A stretch of DNA of 64,000 nucleotides. Origin: Phaeobacter sp. G2 (GTDB lineage: Bacteria; Pseudomonadota; Alphaproteobacteria; Rhodobacterales; Rhodobacteraceae). Location of the stretch: NCBI GenBank assembly GCA_025163595.1, contig CP104100.1, positions 3,224,001 through 3,288,000 on the forward strand, given 5' to 3'. Positions 1 through 7,743 of the stretch are shown one piece after another. The number at the start of each line of letters is the position of its first letter. Within the stretch, counting starts at the first letter, position 1. Both the position numbers and the translations under genes were made by a program. The notes below the pieces were generated by a model. It did not search any database, was not told the DNA's origin, and saw only the letters and a list, made by a program, of their open reading frames with translations.

Positions 1-294
1 GAGAGCCATATCGTAGACAGCCGCAACCTCCAGAAAAAACACTTCCATCCGGGAGACCATCTGGCGCGTTTCAGCTGCGGAAACGGTCTCTAGCACTGCA
101 ACGCAGGCCCGATGATGCAGGCTGGCCAGTTCCGAGAACGTCAACCGTTTCCCAAGCGCTGATCGCGAAAAAAGATGTGCGGAATCAAGAACATCCTCAT
201 CCTGACTGACCAGATACTTCCTCAGGGCTCCGCTGTAAAAGGCGCCGAAGTCGCTGATTTCCGTCTCAGTTATTTCATCTGCGCTATTGATCAT
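1..294 (-). CDS. RsbT-partner protein, RsbU-type N-terminal domain (partial)
   Basis: The gene starts at 294 and is open to the left edge, so only the first 98 codons are visible. They read as a helical domain with the pattern FYSGALRKYL, LFSRSALGKRLT and ELASLHHRA, which matches the N-terminal domain of RsbU-type phosphatases that docks the kinase RsbT. Its ATG overlaps the rsbX stop as ATGA, so translation is probably coupled to the stressosome genes. The missing C-terminus could be a PP2C phosphatase, a histidine kinase or a diguanylate cyclase; the visible part does not decide this. Gram-negative stressosome loci such as those of Vibrio have a histidine kinase with an RsbU-like N-terminus at this place. 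The domain call is fairly secure and the output is unknown. Confidence 0.6.
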   Translation of the reverse strand, partial: MINSADEITETEISDFGAFYSGALRKYLVSQDEDVLDSAHLFSRSALGKRLTFSELASLHHRACVAVLETVSAAETRQMVSRMEVFFLEVAAVYDMAL

Positions 295-905
295 GGCGCA
301 GCACCGATTTTCACGGCCAGTGCGATCGCATCGTCATTCTGGCGGCCGTGTTGCAACACTGTATTGTGCGCCAGATCTGCTGCACTTTCATAGGCGTCCA
401 ATTGGCTGCGATAGCTGGCAGATATGCCATCACTGACCAGCACGATCGTGGCAGGCGGCTGCAAAGCCAGTCTCTGGGGCAGCAGCGATCCAAAGGCCAA
501 CCCCAGTGTGCCGCCGCACTGGATAACCGAGTCTGTCTGAGACCTGCCCTGAAGCAGGACACCATCAATATCGCCCATGGCAGCCCAGTCCAGTGTCAGA
601 GTTTCAAGGGAAATCAAAGCAACACCAAGAGCCGCCCCGCGAGTTCCTTTCAAGGCTTGATGCGACAGCGCAAAGATCTGGCGCAGGTCCGGGTGCTCCG
701 CTTCGCTCAACCGTCTGAGACACTGATTGGCGGCCTGCGCTGCTGCTGTTCCGCTACCCGTGCCATCGACCACTGCCGCGACAAGTACGGGGCCAATAAA
801 ACGCAGCAAATAGCCATCCCCGCAGGCTGACCCTGAATGCTTCGAGCGGTGCTCGATTGCCCAGCTGATACTGTAACCTTGCTTATCCAGCACACCTTGT
901 TTCAT
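291..905 (-). CDS. rsbX: RsbX-type PP2C serine/threonine phosphatase
   Basis: This is a small PP2C/SpoIIE-fold phosphatase of about 204 residues with no other domain, as in RsbX, which resets the stressosome by dephosphorylating RsbS and RsbR. Metal-binding motifs are visible in order: VVDGTGSG near the N-terminus, GDIDG in the middle, then LVSDGIS and the final NDDAIAL. I place the start at 905 because that ATG overlaps the rsbT stop codon as ATGA; an in-frame ATG twelve bases upstream (917) is the alternative. The 3' end overlaps the next gene the same way. Position directly after rsbT supports RsbX rather than RsbU. The family is near certain and the precise role is inferred from context. 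Confidence 0.8.
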   Translation of the reverse strand: MKQGVLDKQGYSISWAIEHRSKHSGSACGDGYLLRFIGPVLVAAVVDGTGSGTAAAQAANQCLRRLSEAEHPDLRQIFALSHQALKGTRGAALGVALISLETLTLDWAAMGDIDGVLLQGRSQTDSVIQCGGTLGLAFGSLLPQRLALQPPATIVLVSDGISASYRSQLDAYESAADLAHNTVLQHGRQNDDAIALAVKIGAAP

Positions 906-1324
906 GGCTTGCACCACATGGCGGCGACCACGAGCACGCCTTCACCTGGCTGGGAAGAAATGTCAAATTCGTCCATGATACGCTTGGTTCCCGGCAGGCC
1001 GAGCCCCAGGCTGTTCCCGGTAGAAAACCCGTCCTGCATCGCTTTGGAAAGGTCTTTGATGCCCGGGCCTTGATCACTGGCCCGGACCAGAATACCAGCC
1101 CCTTTTGTGTCCTGGATCACTGCAATCTGGATTTCTCCTTTGCCCGCATAATTGACGATATTGCGGGCCAGTTCGGAAATCGCAGTCGCCACCAGTGCTT
1201 GGTCTGGCCGACTGAACCCAAGAGATTCCGCAATGTTGCGCCCCAACTTCCGAGCCGCAACAATATCACTGTCCGTGGTGATCCGACGAAGCTGAATGTC
1301 GGGAACTCCGCCAGCCATTTTCAT
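902..1324 (-). CDS. rsbT: RsbT-type serine kinase / switch protein
   Basis: A 140-residue GHKL ATPase of the anti-sigma-factor kinase family. The N box is ELARNIVNYA, the G1 box DQGPGI and the G2 box GLGLPG. RsbT phosphorylates RsbS and RsbR in the stressosome and, once released, activates a partner carrying an RsbU-type N-terminal domain; such a partner is the last gene of this operon. The start overlaps the rsbS stop by ATGA; a second ATG two codons later is also possible. RsbW-type anti-sigma kinases have the same fold, but the setting between rsbS and rsbX and the absence of a sigma factor gene nearby favour RsbT. Confidence 0.85.
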   Translation of the reverse strand: MKMAGGVPDIQLRRITTDSDIVAARKLGRNIAESLGFSRPDQALVATAISELARNIVNYAGKGEIQIAVIQDTKGAGILVRASDQGPGIKDLSKAMQDGFSTGNSLGLGLPGTKRIMDEFDISSQPGEGVLVVAAMWCKP

Positions 1325-1680
1325 GCGCCTGACCGATCCAATAGCGCCATGCCGCGGTCAAGATCCAGCGCGGTCTCAACATCCTTCAGAGTCAGCCCCA
1401 GAAGAACCAGAGCCATGGCGACTTCAGGCTGAATGCCGACAAGGACCAGCTTTGCGCCCCGCAGGTACACGCCGCCTGCAATCTCGGATAAGGTGCGGCT
1501 GCTGAAACTGTCCAGGACATCCACAGCACTGACATCAATGATGACGCCAGTCACGCCTTTTGTCACCACCATATCCAGCAGCCTGCTCTGCAGATCCAGA
1601 ATTTCCTGATCTGACAGATCTTCCTGAATAGACGCAATCAAACGCCGGTTCTGTTGCAGGATGGGAACGCGTACAGCCAT
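1321..1680 (-). CDS. rsbS: RsbS-type STAS scaffold protein
   Basis: A single STAS domain of 119 residues, the size of RsbS. The motif VLDSFSSRTL contains Ser58, which lines up with the RsbS serine phosphorylated by RsbT in Bacillus subtilis (Ser59). The following segment LVGIQPEVAMALVLLGL is the conserved second half of the STAS fold. RsbS and RsbR co-assemble into the stressosome core that sequesters RsbT. The gene begins 5 bases after the rsbR stop and overlaps rsbT by ATGA, so the three are almost certainly co-translated. SpoIIAA-type anti-anti-sigma factors look similar, but the neighbours and the DSF motif support RsbS. Confidence 0.85.
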   Translation of the reverse strand: MAVRVPILQQNRRLIASIQEDLSDQEILDLQSRLLDMVVTKGVTGVIIDVSAVDVLDSFSSRTLSEIAGGVYLRGAKLVLVGIQPEVAMALVLLGLTLKDVETALDLDRGMALLDRSGA

Positions 1681-1685
1681 CGGGA

Positions 1686-2606
1686 TCAGGTACCGATCAA
1701 CTTTTCAGCGATCTTAATTCCCTGCTGCAAATCCCCGGCAGTATTAAGCTGCTGGCCCGATACACCGATCTTGACCAGGGCCTGGGCCACCTCTGCAGAA
1801 ATGCCAGTCAGAACAGAGGCCGCCCCCATCAGGCGCGCGGCGCTCATGGATTGGATCAGATGGTTGGCCACAGCGCTGTCCACTCCGGCCACACCGGTGA
1901 TATCCAAGACAACGACCTGGGCGCGATGTTCGCGGATGCCTTCAAGAAGCTCCACGGTCAGCGACCGGGCCCGGTGGCTGTCAAGCGTTCCCACGACAGG
2001 TATCAGCAAGAGGCCCTCGCGCAATTTCAGCACCGGAGTCGGCAGTTCGCTCAGTTCGCGCTCACGATTCTGGATCGTCTCCTCGCGGGTTTCCACGTAG
2101 GTTTCCAGCGCCAGGGACATGTCGAAATGGGATATCTTCAACAGCGCCAGCATCAACCGGAAGGCCTCTTCTGGTTTTTCGGCAAGCTTGTCCAGTATGA
2201 CGTGCCCAAGGCGGTGCATATAAAAGGCGTATGCCCCGATATAGAGCGTGGGTGTTACCCCAGCCTGTTCATGGATGCGGCCAATCAAACGACGGTTCTC
2301 GATATAGGCATCATCAATATCGGCTGATACAAATTCCTCAAAATACCGGACTTGCGCGCGTTTCACCCGATTGATGTGTTCCTCATCCTGAAAATGTTTT
2401 GAGGCCTGATCAAAAGATAGAATATGGTCGTAAAACGCTTCGATGATTTCTCCGGCCATTTGCTCTGCAATACCGGACAGCCGCCGCCTTTCCTCTTGGT
2501 CTGATGCGGTAATATCAAACCATGCCAGCGCATCGGCCAACGCATTAGCATGTGTCGTGGTATCTGCCAGATTCCCGGTGATAGACGAGGAAACAACATC
2601 AGACAT
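1686..2606 (-). CDS. rsbR: RsbR-type stressosome sensor: globin domain + STAS domain
   Basis: 306 residues. Positions about 20-180 form a globin-coupled-sensor domain; the segment IGRIHEQAGVTPTLYIGAY carries His112 where such sensors have the haem-ligating proximal histidine. Positions about 192-304 are a STAS domain. The phosphorylatable threonine of the DITGV motif is present (Thr237), but the second RsbR site of B. subtilis (Thr in PEIAQTIV) is replaced by Ala276 in AEVAQALV. In the stressosome, RsbR rings present the sensor domain outward and hold RsbT until stress. Retention of the proximal histidine suggests oxygen or another haem ligand as signal, as for the haem-containing RsbR of Vibrio; this is inference. 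It is the first gene of the operon. Confidence 0.85.
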   Translation of the reverse strand: MSDVVSSSITGNLADTTTHANALADALAWFDITASDQEERRRLSGIAEQMAGEIIEAFYDHILSFDQASKHFQDEEHINRVKRAQVRYFEEFVSADIDDAYIENRRLIGRIHEQAGVTPTLYIGAYAFYMHRLGHVILDKLAEKPEEAFRLMLALLKISHFDMSLALETYVETREETIQNRERELSELPTPVLKLREGLLLIPVVGTLDSHRARSLTVELLEGIREHRAQVVVLDITGVAGVDSAVANHLIQSMSAARLMGAASVLTGISAEVAQALVKIGVSGQQLNTAGDLQQGIKIAEKLIGT

Positions 2607-3043
2607 AAAACGCTCCTGAGTTTCTGTTTGGCTTCCCCTGACACTAAATTGGTTTGGTTAATAAACTTGCATAAAATCCTGCGGGGGAATTATTTTACGC
2701 TGCCCTAACGGCTCGTCCGCATTAAATACAGGACCCAATCACCCTGCACGCAGGCAAGCCATTCCGCCAAATCTCAAAAACTGGCAACGCTTGGCAATAC
2801 GCTATCATCGCTCTTCAAAATTATGCACCTCTTCCATCTCGCGCGGCTCCTGCTATTTATTGGTTATAGGTTCTGACCTAAATAATTCCATGAATGCGGC
2901 ATTCAAATACATACACTCCCATTAGGTGTTAAAGCTGCTCGAAAGACAAGTCATAACAAATCAATTTATTAATACAATCATTTAGAAATCTTCCCGTGTT
3001 TAGTGTTAGTTTCAAATGTACCCGTAAAGAGTGGAGTTGTTTT
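2607..3043. promoter_or_regulatory. Divergent AT-rich intergenic region of rsbR and a response regulator
   Basis: About 440 bases without a gene, clearly richer in A+T than the flanks, between rsbR (minus) and the response regulator (plus). Two small dyads stand out: TAGGT-TCTG-ACCTA at 2867-2880 and GAATG-CGG-CATTC at 2892-2904. Either could be an operator. I cannot assign a promoter with confidence. Confidence 0.35.
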
Positions 3044-3736
3044 ATGCAGTTAACACATATCGACCATCACAAGCAGGGCTTGCTCGCAGCGCAGACCGCT
3101 TTGGAAATACTCGTTTTTGATGATGATGACTTTGACCTGACACGTCTTCAGCGCCTGTTGCAAAAGGTCGACAAGAAGGTGGAAGTTCACGCCTGTTCTT
3201 CAGTCGAGCAGATGAATGACGTTTTGGATCATCAGGTCATTGACCTATGCCTACTGGATTTGAGAATGGGGGATCTCGACGGGTGCGAAGTCATGCAGTC
3301 TCTGCGCAGAAGGCCTGACAGCGCAGAACTGCCTGTCGTCATGGTGTCTGGCATGCAGGATACAGAATCTGTTGTCAGAACCATCAAGGCTGGCTGCACC
3401 GACTTTCTGGAAAAAGACCACCTGACCGCAGATAAACTGCGCCAAACCATCTTCCAGGCGCTGACCTCTTCGATGCCGGATCCGGACCTGACTTACAGAT
3501 TGCATGAAGCGTCAGAGGCCGTTGTAAAGGGGATTGCCAAAGGCTGCATTGCAGAACTCCAGCCCCGGCTTCGCCAGATTTATCGCCAGGTCAGCTTTAT
3601 TCGGAATTGCCATAACATGGGTCTTTTGCCAGATCCGCAGGCGCTTGATAAAATCGAGCAAAACTGCCTCGCAGTTTGGCGGTTCTTTGATGAGGTAGAA
3701 GCCTACGCCGATGGGTTCAGCAAACCGGTTCACTAG
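3044..3736 (+). CDS. Response regulator with C-terminal helical domain
   Basis: 230 residues. A CheY-like receiver occupies about residues 20-145, with the acidic cluster VFDDDDFD, the phosphoacceptor Asp72 in LLDLRMGDLDG and the conserved lysine in FLEKDHL. The remaining ~85 residues (LHEASEAVVKGIAKGCIAEL and onward) are helical, with no recognised DNA-binding or enzymatic motif. An ATG 16 codons upstream (2996) is in frame, but a GTGGAG ribosome binding site and loss of conservation before residue 1 favour 3044. Likely partners are the soluble histidine kinase at 4030-4824 and possibly the stressosome output. What the C-terminal part binds is unknown. Confidence 0.75.
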   Translation: MQLTHIDHHKQGLLAAQTALEILVFDDDDFDLTRLQRLLQKVDKKVEVHACSSVEQMNDVLDHQVIDLCLLDLRMGDLDGCEVMQSLRRRPDSAELPVVMVSGMQDTESVVRTIKAGCTDFLEKDHLTADKLRQTIFQALTSSMPDPDLTYRLHEASEAVVKGIAKGCIAELQPRLRQIYRQVSFIRNCHNMGLLPDPQALDKIEQNCLAVWRFFDEVEAYADGFSKPVH

Positions 3737-3874
3737 GGTCGGAACCCGATAATCCTGCGTCGGCAGCCGAATTTTATAAAATTTCAGTGGTTTGGGGCCT
3801 GCCGTGAATAGTCGCTCTATGTGCAAGCCACCCAAGACGCTGAAATGAAGTGAAGTAGAGTGACCACCGATCAC

Positions 3875-3912
3875 CCCAAAGGGGGGCCGACAAGACATCG
3901 GCCCCCTTTGGC
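3875..3912. terminator. Strong hairpin between convergent genes
   Basis: A long GC-rich inverted repeat: CCAAAGGGGG...CCGA, loop CAAGACA, TCGG...CCCCCTTTGG. It lies between the response regulator (plus) and the histidine kinase (minus), which converge here. Neither strand has a long T run directly after it, so termination efficiency is uncertain. Confidence 0.55.
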
Positions 3913-4029
3913 GTGGCAGGTTTAACGAATTTTGCTGCTGCCCGCGTCACATCTGGTTGAAATATAACAACTACAGCTGAACAAACGCGTCTTGTCAGAG
4001 ACCCGATCTGACAAACTGACGGTGCAGGA

Positions 4030-4824
4030 TTAATGGGTCCTGACCCTAGACGGTGATTGCATCTGTGTTTCATCTGATACAGGCAGGGCCAAGCACAATG
4101 ACGCGCCCTGCATGTCTCTTGAAGGTCGGGCAACCCATGCGCGCCCGCCGCAGTGCAGGGCGATCTTGTCCAAGATGGCCAATCCCATGCCAACACCTTT
4201 GTCATCGCTGGCGGCATGCAGCGAGACCATAGGTTTGAAAACTTCTGTCCAATGGCGTTCGGGGATTCCGGGGCCATTGTCCCTGACTTTCAACACCCAG
4301 AAATCCCCAAGTCCGGTCTCTGGGCTGCCCTGTTCAATAGACCCGGTTATGGCAATTCTTGTGTCAGGGGACCCATGTATCAACGCATTGCTGATCAGCA
4401 CGTCGACAGCCATCTCCAGATCAGGCATGGAAATCTGCACCGCGCCTTTTTGCAGTTTGCAGCGCAGCCGCGCTGTGTCTGGCAATGTGCGGCGCGTCAG
4501 AACCTTTCTGACTGCCTGCCCACCATCCATCACCTCCGCTGGACTGCGACCTACGCGGGAATGCAACAGCAATCCATCGATCATTTTGTTAAGCCGCTGC
4601 GTATGATTTTGCATCAAATGCAGGCAATCTTGGACTGAATCGGGTAACTCCAGCCCGGCTTCTGCCAAGTCTTCCTGTATCCAAGTAGGCAAATCCGACA
4701 GCGCCCGCGTTGACCCGCGCAGATCATGTGACAGGCGGTAGATGATCTCATCCGCTGTCTGCTGTTGCGAACCAGGCTGCAGCAGACCCGCTTCTGCGTC
4801 ATTCCGTGCCCCTTCTGGCGTCAT
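4030..4824 (-). CDS. Soluble sensor histidine kinase
   Basis: 264 residues without membrane segments. The first 25 residues have no sensor domain. The dimerisation and phosphotransfer helix reads YRLSHDLRGSTRAL with His33 as the probable phosphorylated histidine. The HATPase domain follows with an N box (ISNALIHGS), G1 box DNGPGIP and G2 box GVGMGLAI. It is flanked by two response regulators, one converging (3044) and one divergent (5200), so it probably phosphorylates one or both. With no sensory domain it may be driven by a protein partner, and the stressosome operon next door is a candidate source. That link is inference from position only. Confidence 0.8.
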   Translation of the reverse strand: MTPEGARNDAEAGLLQPGSQQQTADEIIYRLSHDLRGSTRALSDLPTWIQEDLAEAGLELPDSVQDCLHLMQNHTQRLNKMIDGLLLHSRVGRSPAEVMDGGQAVRKVLTRRTLPDTARLRCKLQKGAVQISMPDLEMAVDVLISNALIHGSPDTRIAITGSIEQGSPETGLGDFWVLKVRDNGPGIPERHWTEVFKPMVSLHAASDDKGVGMGLAILDKIALHCGGRAWVARPSRDMQGASLCLALPVSDETQMQSPSRVRTH

Positions 4825-5086
4825 CGCAACAGGCCTCCTGGTATGTTTCTGGCGACCGGCGTAGCGCTGGTCGCCTTAGGCGTTTTAGCCGCTAAACATA
4901 GGGTGCCGCCCCACCGATAAGAATGCGTTAACACCCCTTCATTTTGCGATAAATTATTGAAAACTTTATAGTTCAAACTCTACAGTCATACATTCAAAAT
5001 TCTGCAATTAACAGACAGGCAACCTTTCATGTCTAATGTATTAAGGAAGCAAAGGGGCAGTTCCGGCAAACAGCCCATGGCTAATA

Positions 5087-5203
5087 ATGATACGGGTGGC
5101 TGATTTGAAGCATGGGGCAAATGGTAACATCGGTGGGACACTCACCCAGTCCTTGGGGCCAAAGCCAGGCATGCTGCTGCTCGGCGAGGCTCGTGCGCAA
5201 TGA
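5087..5203 (+). CDS. Small ORF coupled to the downstream response regulator
   Basis: A 38-codon frame beginning MIRVADLKHGANG and ending LLLGEARAQ. Its TGA overlaps the ATG of the response regulator at 5200 as ATGA, the usual sign of translational coupling. The frame is open upstream to about 5042 without another ATG. The ribosome binding site is poor. It could be a short coupling peptide, the remnant of a larger gene, or chance. I recognise no family. Confidence 0.25.
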   Translation: MIRVADLKHGANGNIGGTLTQSLGPKPGMLLLGEARAQ

Positions 5204-5646
5204 AACAGCCGCAAGAGATAACACTGCTCATCGTTGACGACGATGACATCGGCGTCGCTTCGGTACAGCGGGCCATGCGCAAACTTGGCATGAGCAACCC
5301 TGTGCGCGTCGGCCGGAACGGGCTGGAAGCGCTGGAACAATTGCAGGTGTTGAACGATACCCCAGGCCGCAATCCCTGCCTTGTTCTGTTGGATTTGAAC
5401 ATGCCCCGGATGAACGGCCTAGAATTTCTTGCTGAACTGCGCAGCAGGCCGGAATTGGCGCATACCATCGTTTTTGTCCTGACGACCTCCGAGGATCCGG
5501 CTGATGTTGCCAACTCCAACCGCTACAACGTGGCCGGATATGTAGTGAAAAAGAATGCCTATCAAAGCGTCTTGGCGACCGTGGAAATGCTACAGCACTA
5601 TCTGCGCATTGCTTGTCCTGGTGTGATTGCGCCATCCGCAATGTAG
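5200..5646 (+). CDS. Single-domain response regulator (Rcp1-like CheY)
   Basis: 148 residues consisting only of a receiver domain. Acidic pocket IVDDDDIG, phosphoacceptor Asp65 in LLDLNMPRMNG, the Thr-containing strand FVLTTSEDPADV and the lysine in VVKKNAY are all present. The DPADV/NRYNVAGYVVK pattern resembles the Rcp1 group that works with phytochrome or other soluble histidine kinases. A GAGG ribosome binding site is 10 bases before the ATG. It has no output domain, so it should act by protein contact or as a phosphate shuttle. The divergent histidine kinase at 4030-4824 is the obvious donor. Confidence 0.85.
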   Translation: MKQPQEITLLIVDDDDIGVASVQRAMRKLGMSNPVRVGRNGLEALEQLQVLNDTPGRNPCLVLLDLNMPRMNGLEFLAELRSRPELAHTIVFVLTTSEDPADVANSNRYNVAGYVVKKNAYQSVLATVEMLQHYLRIACPGVIAPSAM

Positions 5647-5768
5647 GGACAGGCCCTGGCCTCTCTTTGGTTTGGTCTGTCTTTCAATGGGAGTGAACCA
5701 AGAACCATTCTGCGTGCTTTATGCATCCTGCGACAACACTTGGCGGAGCCTCAGGCCCCGCCAGGGTC

Positions 5769-6734
5769 TTAGGCAAGCCCCGCAAGCCAGAGGTACAGGG
5801 GAAGACCGACTGTGATGTTAAACGGAAAGGTCACCCCCAAAGACAGCGTCAGGTAAATGCCTGCCTCGGCCTGCGGCAGCGCGATCTTCATTGCTGCTGG
5901 CACCGCGATATAAGAGGCCGAAGCGGCAAGAACCATCAACAGAAACAGGCTGCCAGTCTGCAAACCGATCATCGCGCCCATGCCCCAGGCCAGCACCGCG
6001 CCGAGGATTGGCATCATGATGCCAAAGGCAAACAGCCCTGTGCTTAGCAGGTGCCGGTTGCGCAACAGGCTGCGGCCCGCGGACAGGCCCATGTCCAGCA
6101 GGAACAGACAGAGTATGCCGGTGAAGGGCGTCACGACAAAGGGCGCGATCATCTCCATGCCCCTGTCCTGCGTCAGCACGCCAATCACAAACGCACCAGT
6201 CAAAAGCACGATGGAGCCATTGGCAAAAAGCTCTCGCATGGGCATGTGTTCCGCCACCCCCTCCCGTCCAAAGCGATGGGCAATCCACAACGCCGAGAGG
6301 ATCGCAGGGACCTCCATCGTTGCGGCCACAGCAACCATGTAGCCATCCGAAGCAATGCCAGTCAGCTCCAGCAGGCTGGAGGCCGCGACGAAAGTAACGA
6401 TTGAGATTGAGCCATAGTGACCTGCCACAGCGGCTGCATTCAGCGCATTCAACCGGGTCATGCCGCGCAGCAGGGCGTAGGCAATGAAGGGGATCAAAAA
6501 GGACAGCACCAACCCCGCACCCAGTGCCGTGAAGACCTCTGGGCTCAGGCCGTTTTCTGCCAGGCTGTGCCCCCCTTTGAAGCCAATTGCCAAGAGCAGG
6601 TAGAGCGACATGAATTTAGCCGCACCTTCGGGGATCGAAAGGTCGCTGCGCACCACCGCAGCCAAAAGACCAAGGACAAAGAACAATATCGTCGGCACCA
6701 TCAGGTTGCCCACAAGGCTTTCAAAAATCTGCAT
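5769..6734 (-). CDS. sbtA: Sodium-dependent bicarbonate transporter, SbtA family
   Basis: A 321-residue inner-membrane protein with about ten hydrophobic segments in two repeats, including FKGGHSLAENGLS near residue 55 and NAAAVAGHYGSISIVTF near residue 100. This length and pattern match the SbtA (DUF897) permease family, whose cyanobacterial members import bicarbonate with sodium. In a heterotroph the role would be supply of bicarbonate for carboxylases; substrate specificity here is inferred from family only. The gene is divergent from a LysR regulator 97 bases away, its probable regulator. No gene for the small SbtB partner is visible next to it. Confidence 0.8.
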   Translation of the reverse strand: MQIFESLVGNLMVPTILFFVLGLLAAVVRSDLSIPEGAAKFMSLYLLLAIGFKGGHSLAENGLSPEVFTALGAGLVLSFLIPFIAYALLRGMTRLNALNAAAVAGHYGSISIVTFVAASSLLELTGIASDGYMVAVAATMEVPAILSALWIAHRFGREGVAEHMPMRELFANGSIVLLTGAFVIGVLTQDRGMEMIAPFVVTPFTGILCLFLLDMGLSAGRSLLRNRHLLSTGLFAFGIMMPILGAVLAWGMGAMIGLQTGSLFLLMVLAASASYIAVPAAMKIALPQAEAGIYLTLSLGVTFPFNITVGLPLYLWLAGLA

Positions 6735-6831
6735 GATTTGTATCTCCGCAACAGGTTTACCGCCTGTTGCCCGAATTCATCTGATAGTTTAAATACAATC
6801 TAACGTCATAAAATATAGCTTGAGATTATGG

Positions 6832-7743
6832 ATGCGACCAACACTGCGCCAAATGGAGTATATCGTCACGATCCATCAGCTGGGCAGTTTTGGCCTTGCT
6901 GCGGAAACGCTGCACGTCAGTCAACCCAGCCTTTCGAACCAGGTGGCCGCAGTAGAAACCGACCTTGGTGTGCGGCTTTTTGACCGAGGGCGCGCCGGTG
7001 CACGCACGACCGCCCGGGGTCTGGAATTTGTCACCCGCGCCCGTCGCATCCTGTCCGAGGTCGAAGCTCTGCGCGGCAGTATGCTGTCGGACCTGCCGTT
7101 TGGCGGCAGACTACGGTTGGGCGTGCTACCGTCAATTGGGCCATATCTTTTGCCGCAAGCGATGAAGGCTTTGCACGCAGCCGAGCCCAACCTGCGCGTC
7201 ATTGTACGCGAGGAAAACACACTAAGCCTCGATGAGGGCATAAGAAACGGGCGTTTCGACGCGATTATCTCGACACCCGAGGATCACCCCAACACCTTTC
7301 AGCATCACCTGTTTGTCGAACCGCTCTGGGTTGCGGTGGCGCAGGACCATCCGCTGGCAGGGCGCAGCCAGGTCGTGGCAGCAGACCTCGCAGGGCAACG
7401 GCTACTGACGCTCGATACCGGCCACAGGCTGGCGCGTATTGTCTATGGCATCGCCGGCGCAAGCGGCGCCATGGTATCCAACGATTACGAGGGCACAAGT
7501 CTCGACTCGATTGTGCTGATGGCCGCGACGGGAGCAGGCATTGGCATCCTCCCTGACCTTTTTACCCGACGACAAGGGATCCACCGCAACGAAGTCCGTG
7601 TCATGCCGCTGGCCATACCCGGTGCGGATCGAACCATCAGCATCCTGGTTCCAAACGATAATCCAGAGCATTTTTCCGGCGCACTTGCGACGATCCTTCG
7701 CCGTGCCGCCGAAGCGCTCGAATTAGAAGTAAACGCGGCGTAA
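6832..7743 (+). CDS. LysR-family regulator, OxyR-like but cysteine-free
   Basis: 303 residues. The N-terminal winged helix includes LGSFGLAAETLHVSQPSLSNQ, followed by a LysR effector domain. The sequence aligns well with OxyR (for example LAGQRLLTLDTGH and GTSLDSIVLMAATGAGIGILP), yet the redox cysteines are absent: Arg199 replaces Cys199 and Ala208 replaces Cys208, and I see no cysteine anywhere in the protein. Peroxide sensing by disulfide is therefore unlikely. I start at the ATG at 6832; a TTG four codons upstream is in frame. Its divergent arrangement with the SbtA gene suggests it controls bicarbonate uptake, perhaps by binding a metabolite. Confidence 0.85.
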   Translation: MRPTLRQMEYIVTIHQLGSFGLAAETLHVSQPSLSNQVAAVETDLGVRLFDRGRAGARTTARGLEFVTRARRILSEVEALRGSMLSDLPFGGRLRLGVLPSIGPYLLPQAMKALHAAEPNLRVIVREENTLSLDEGIRNGRFDAIISTPEDHPNTFQHHLFVEPLWVAVAQDHPLAGRSQVVAADLAGQRLLTLDTGHRLARIVYGIAGASGAMVSNDYEGTSLDSIVLMAATGAGIGILPDLFTRRQGIHRNEVRVMPLAIPGADRTISILVPNDNPEHFSGALATILRRAAEALELEVNAA

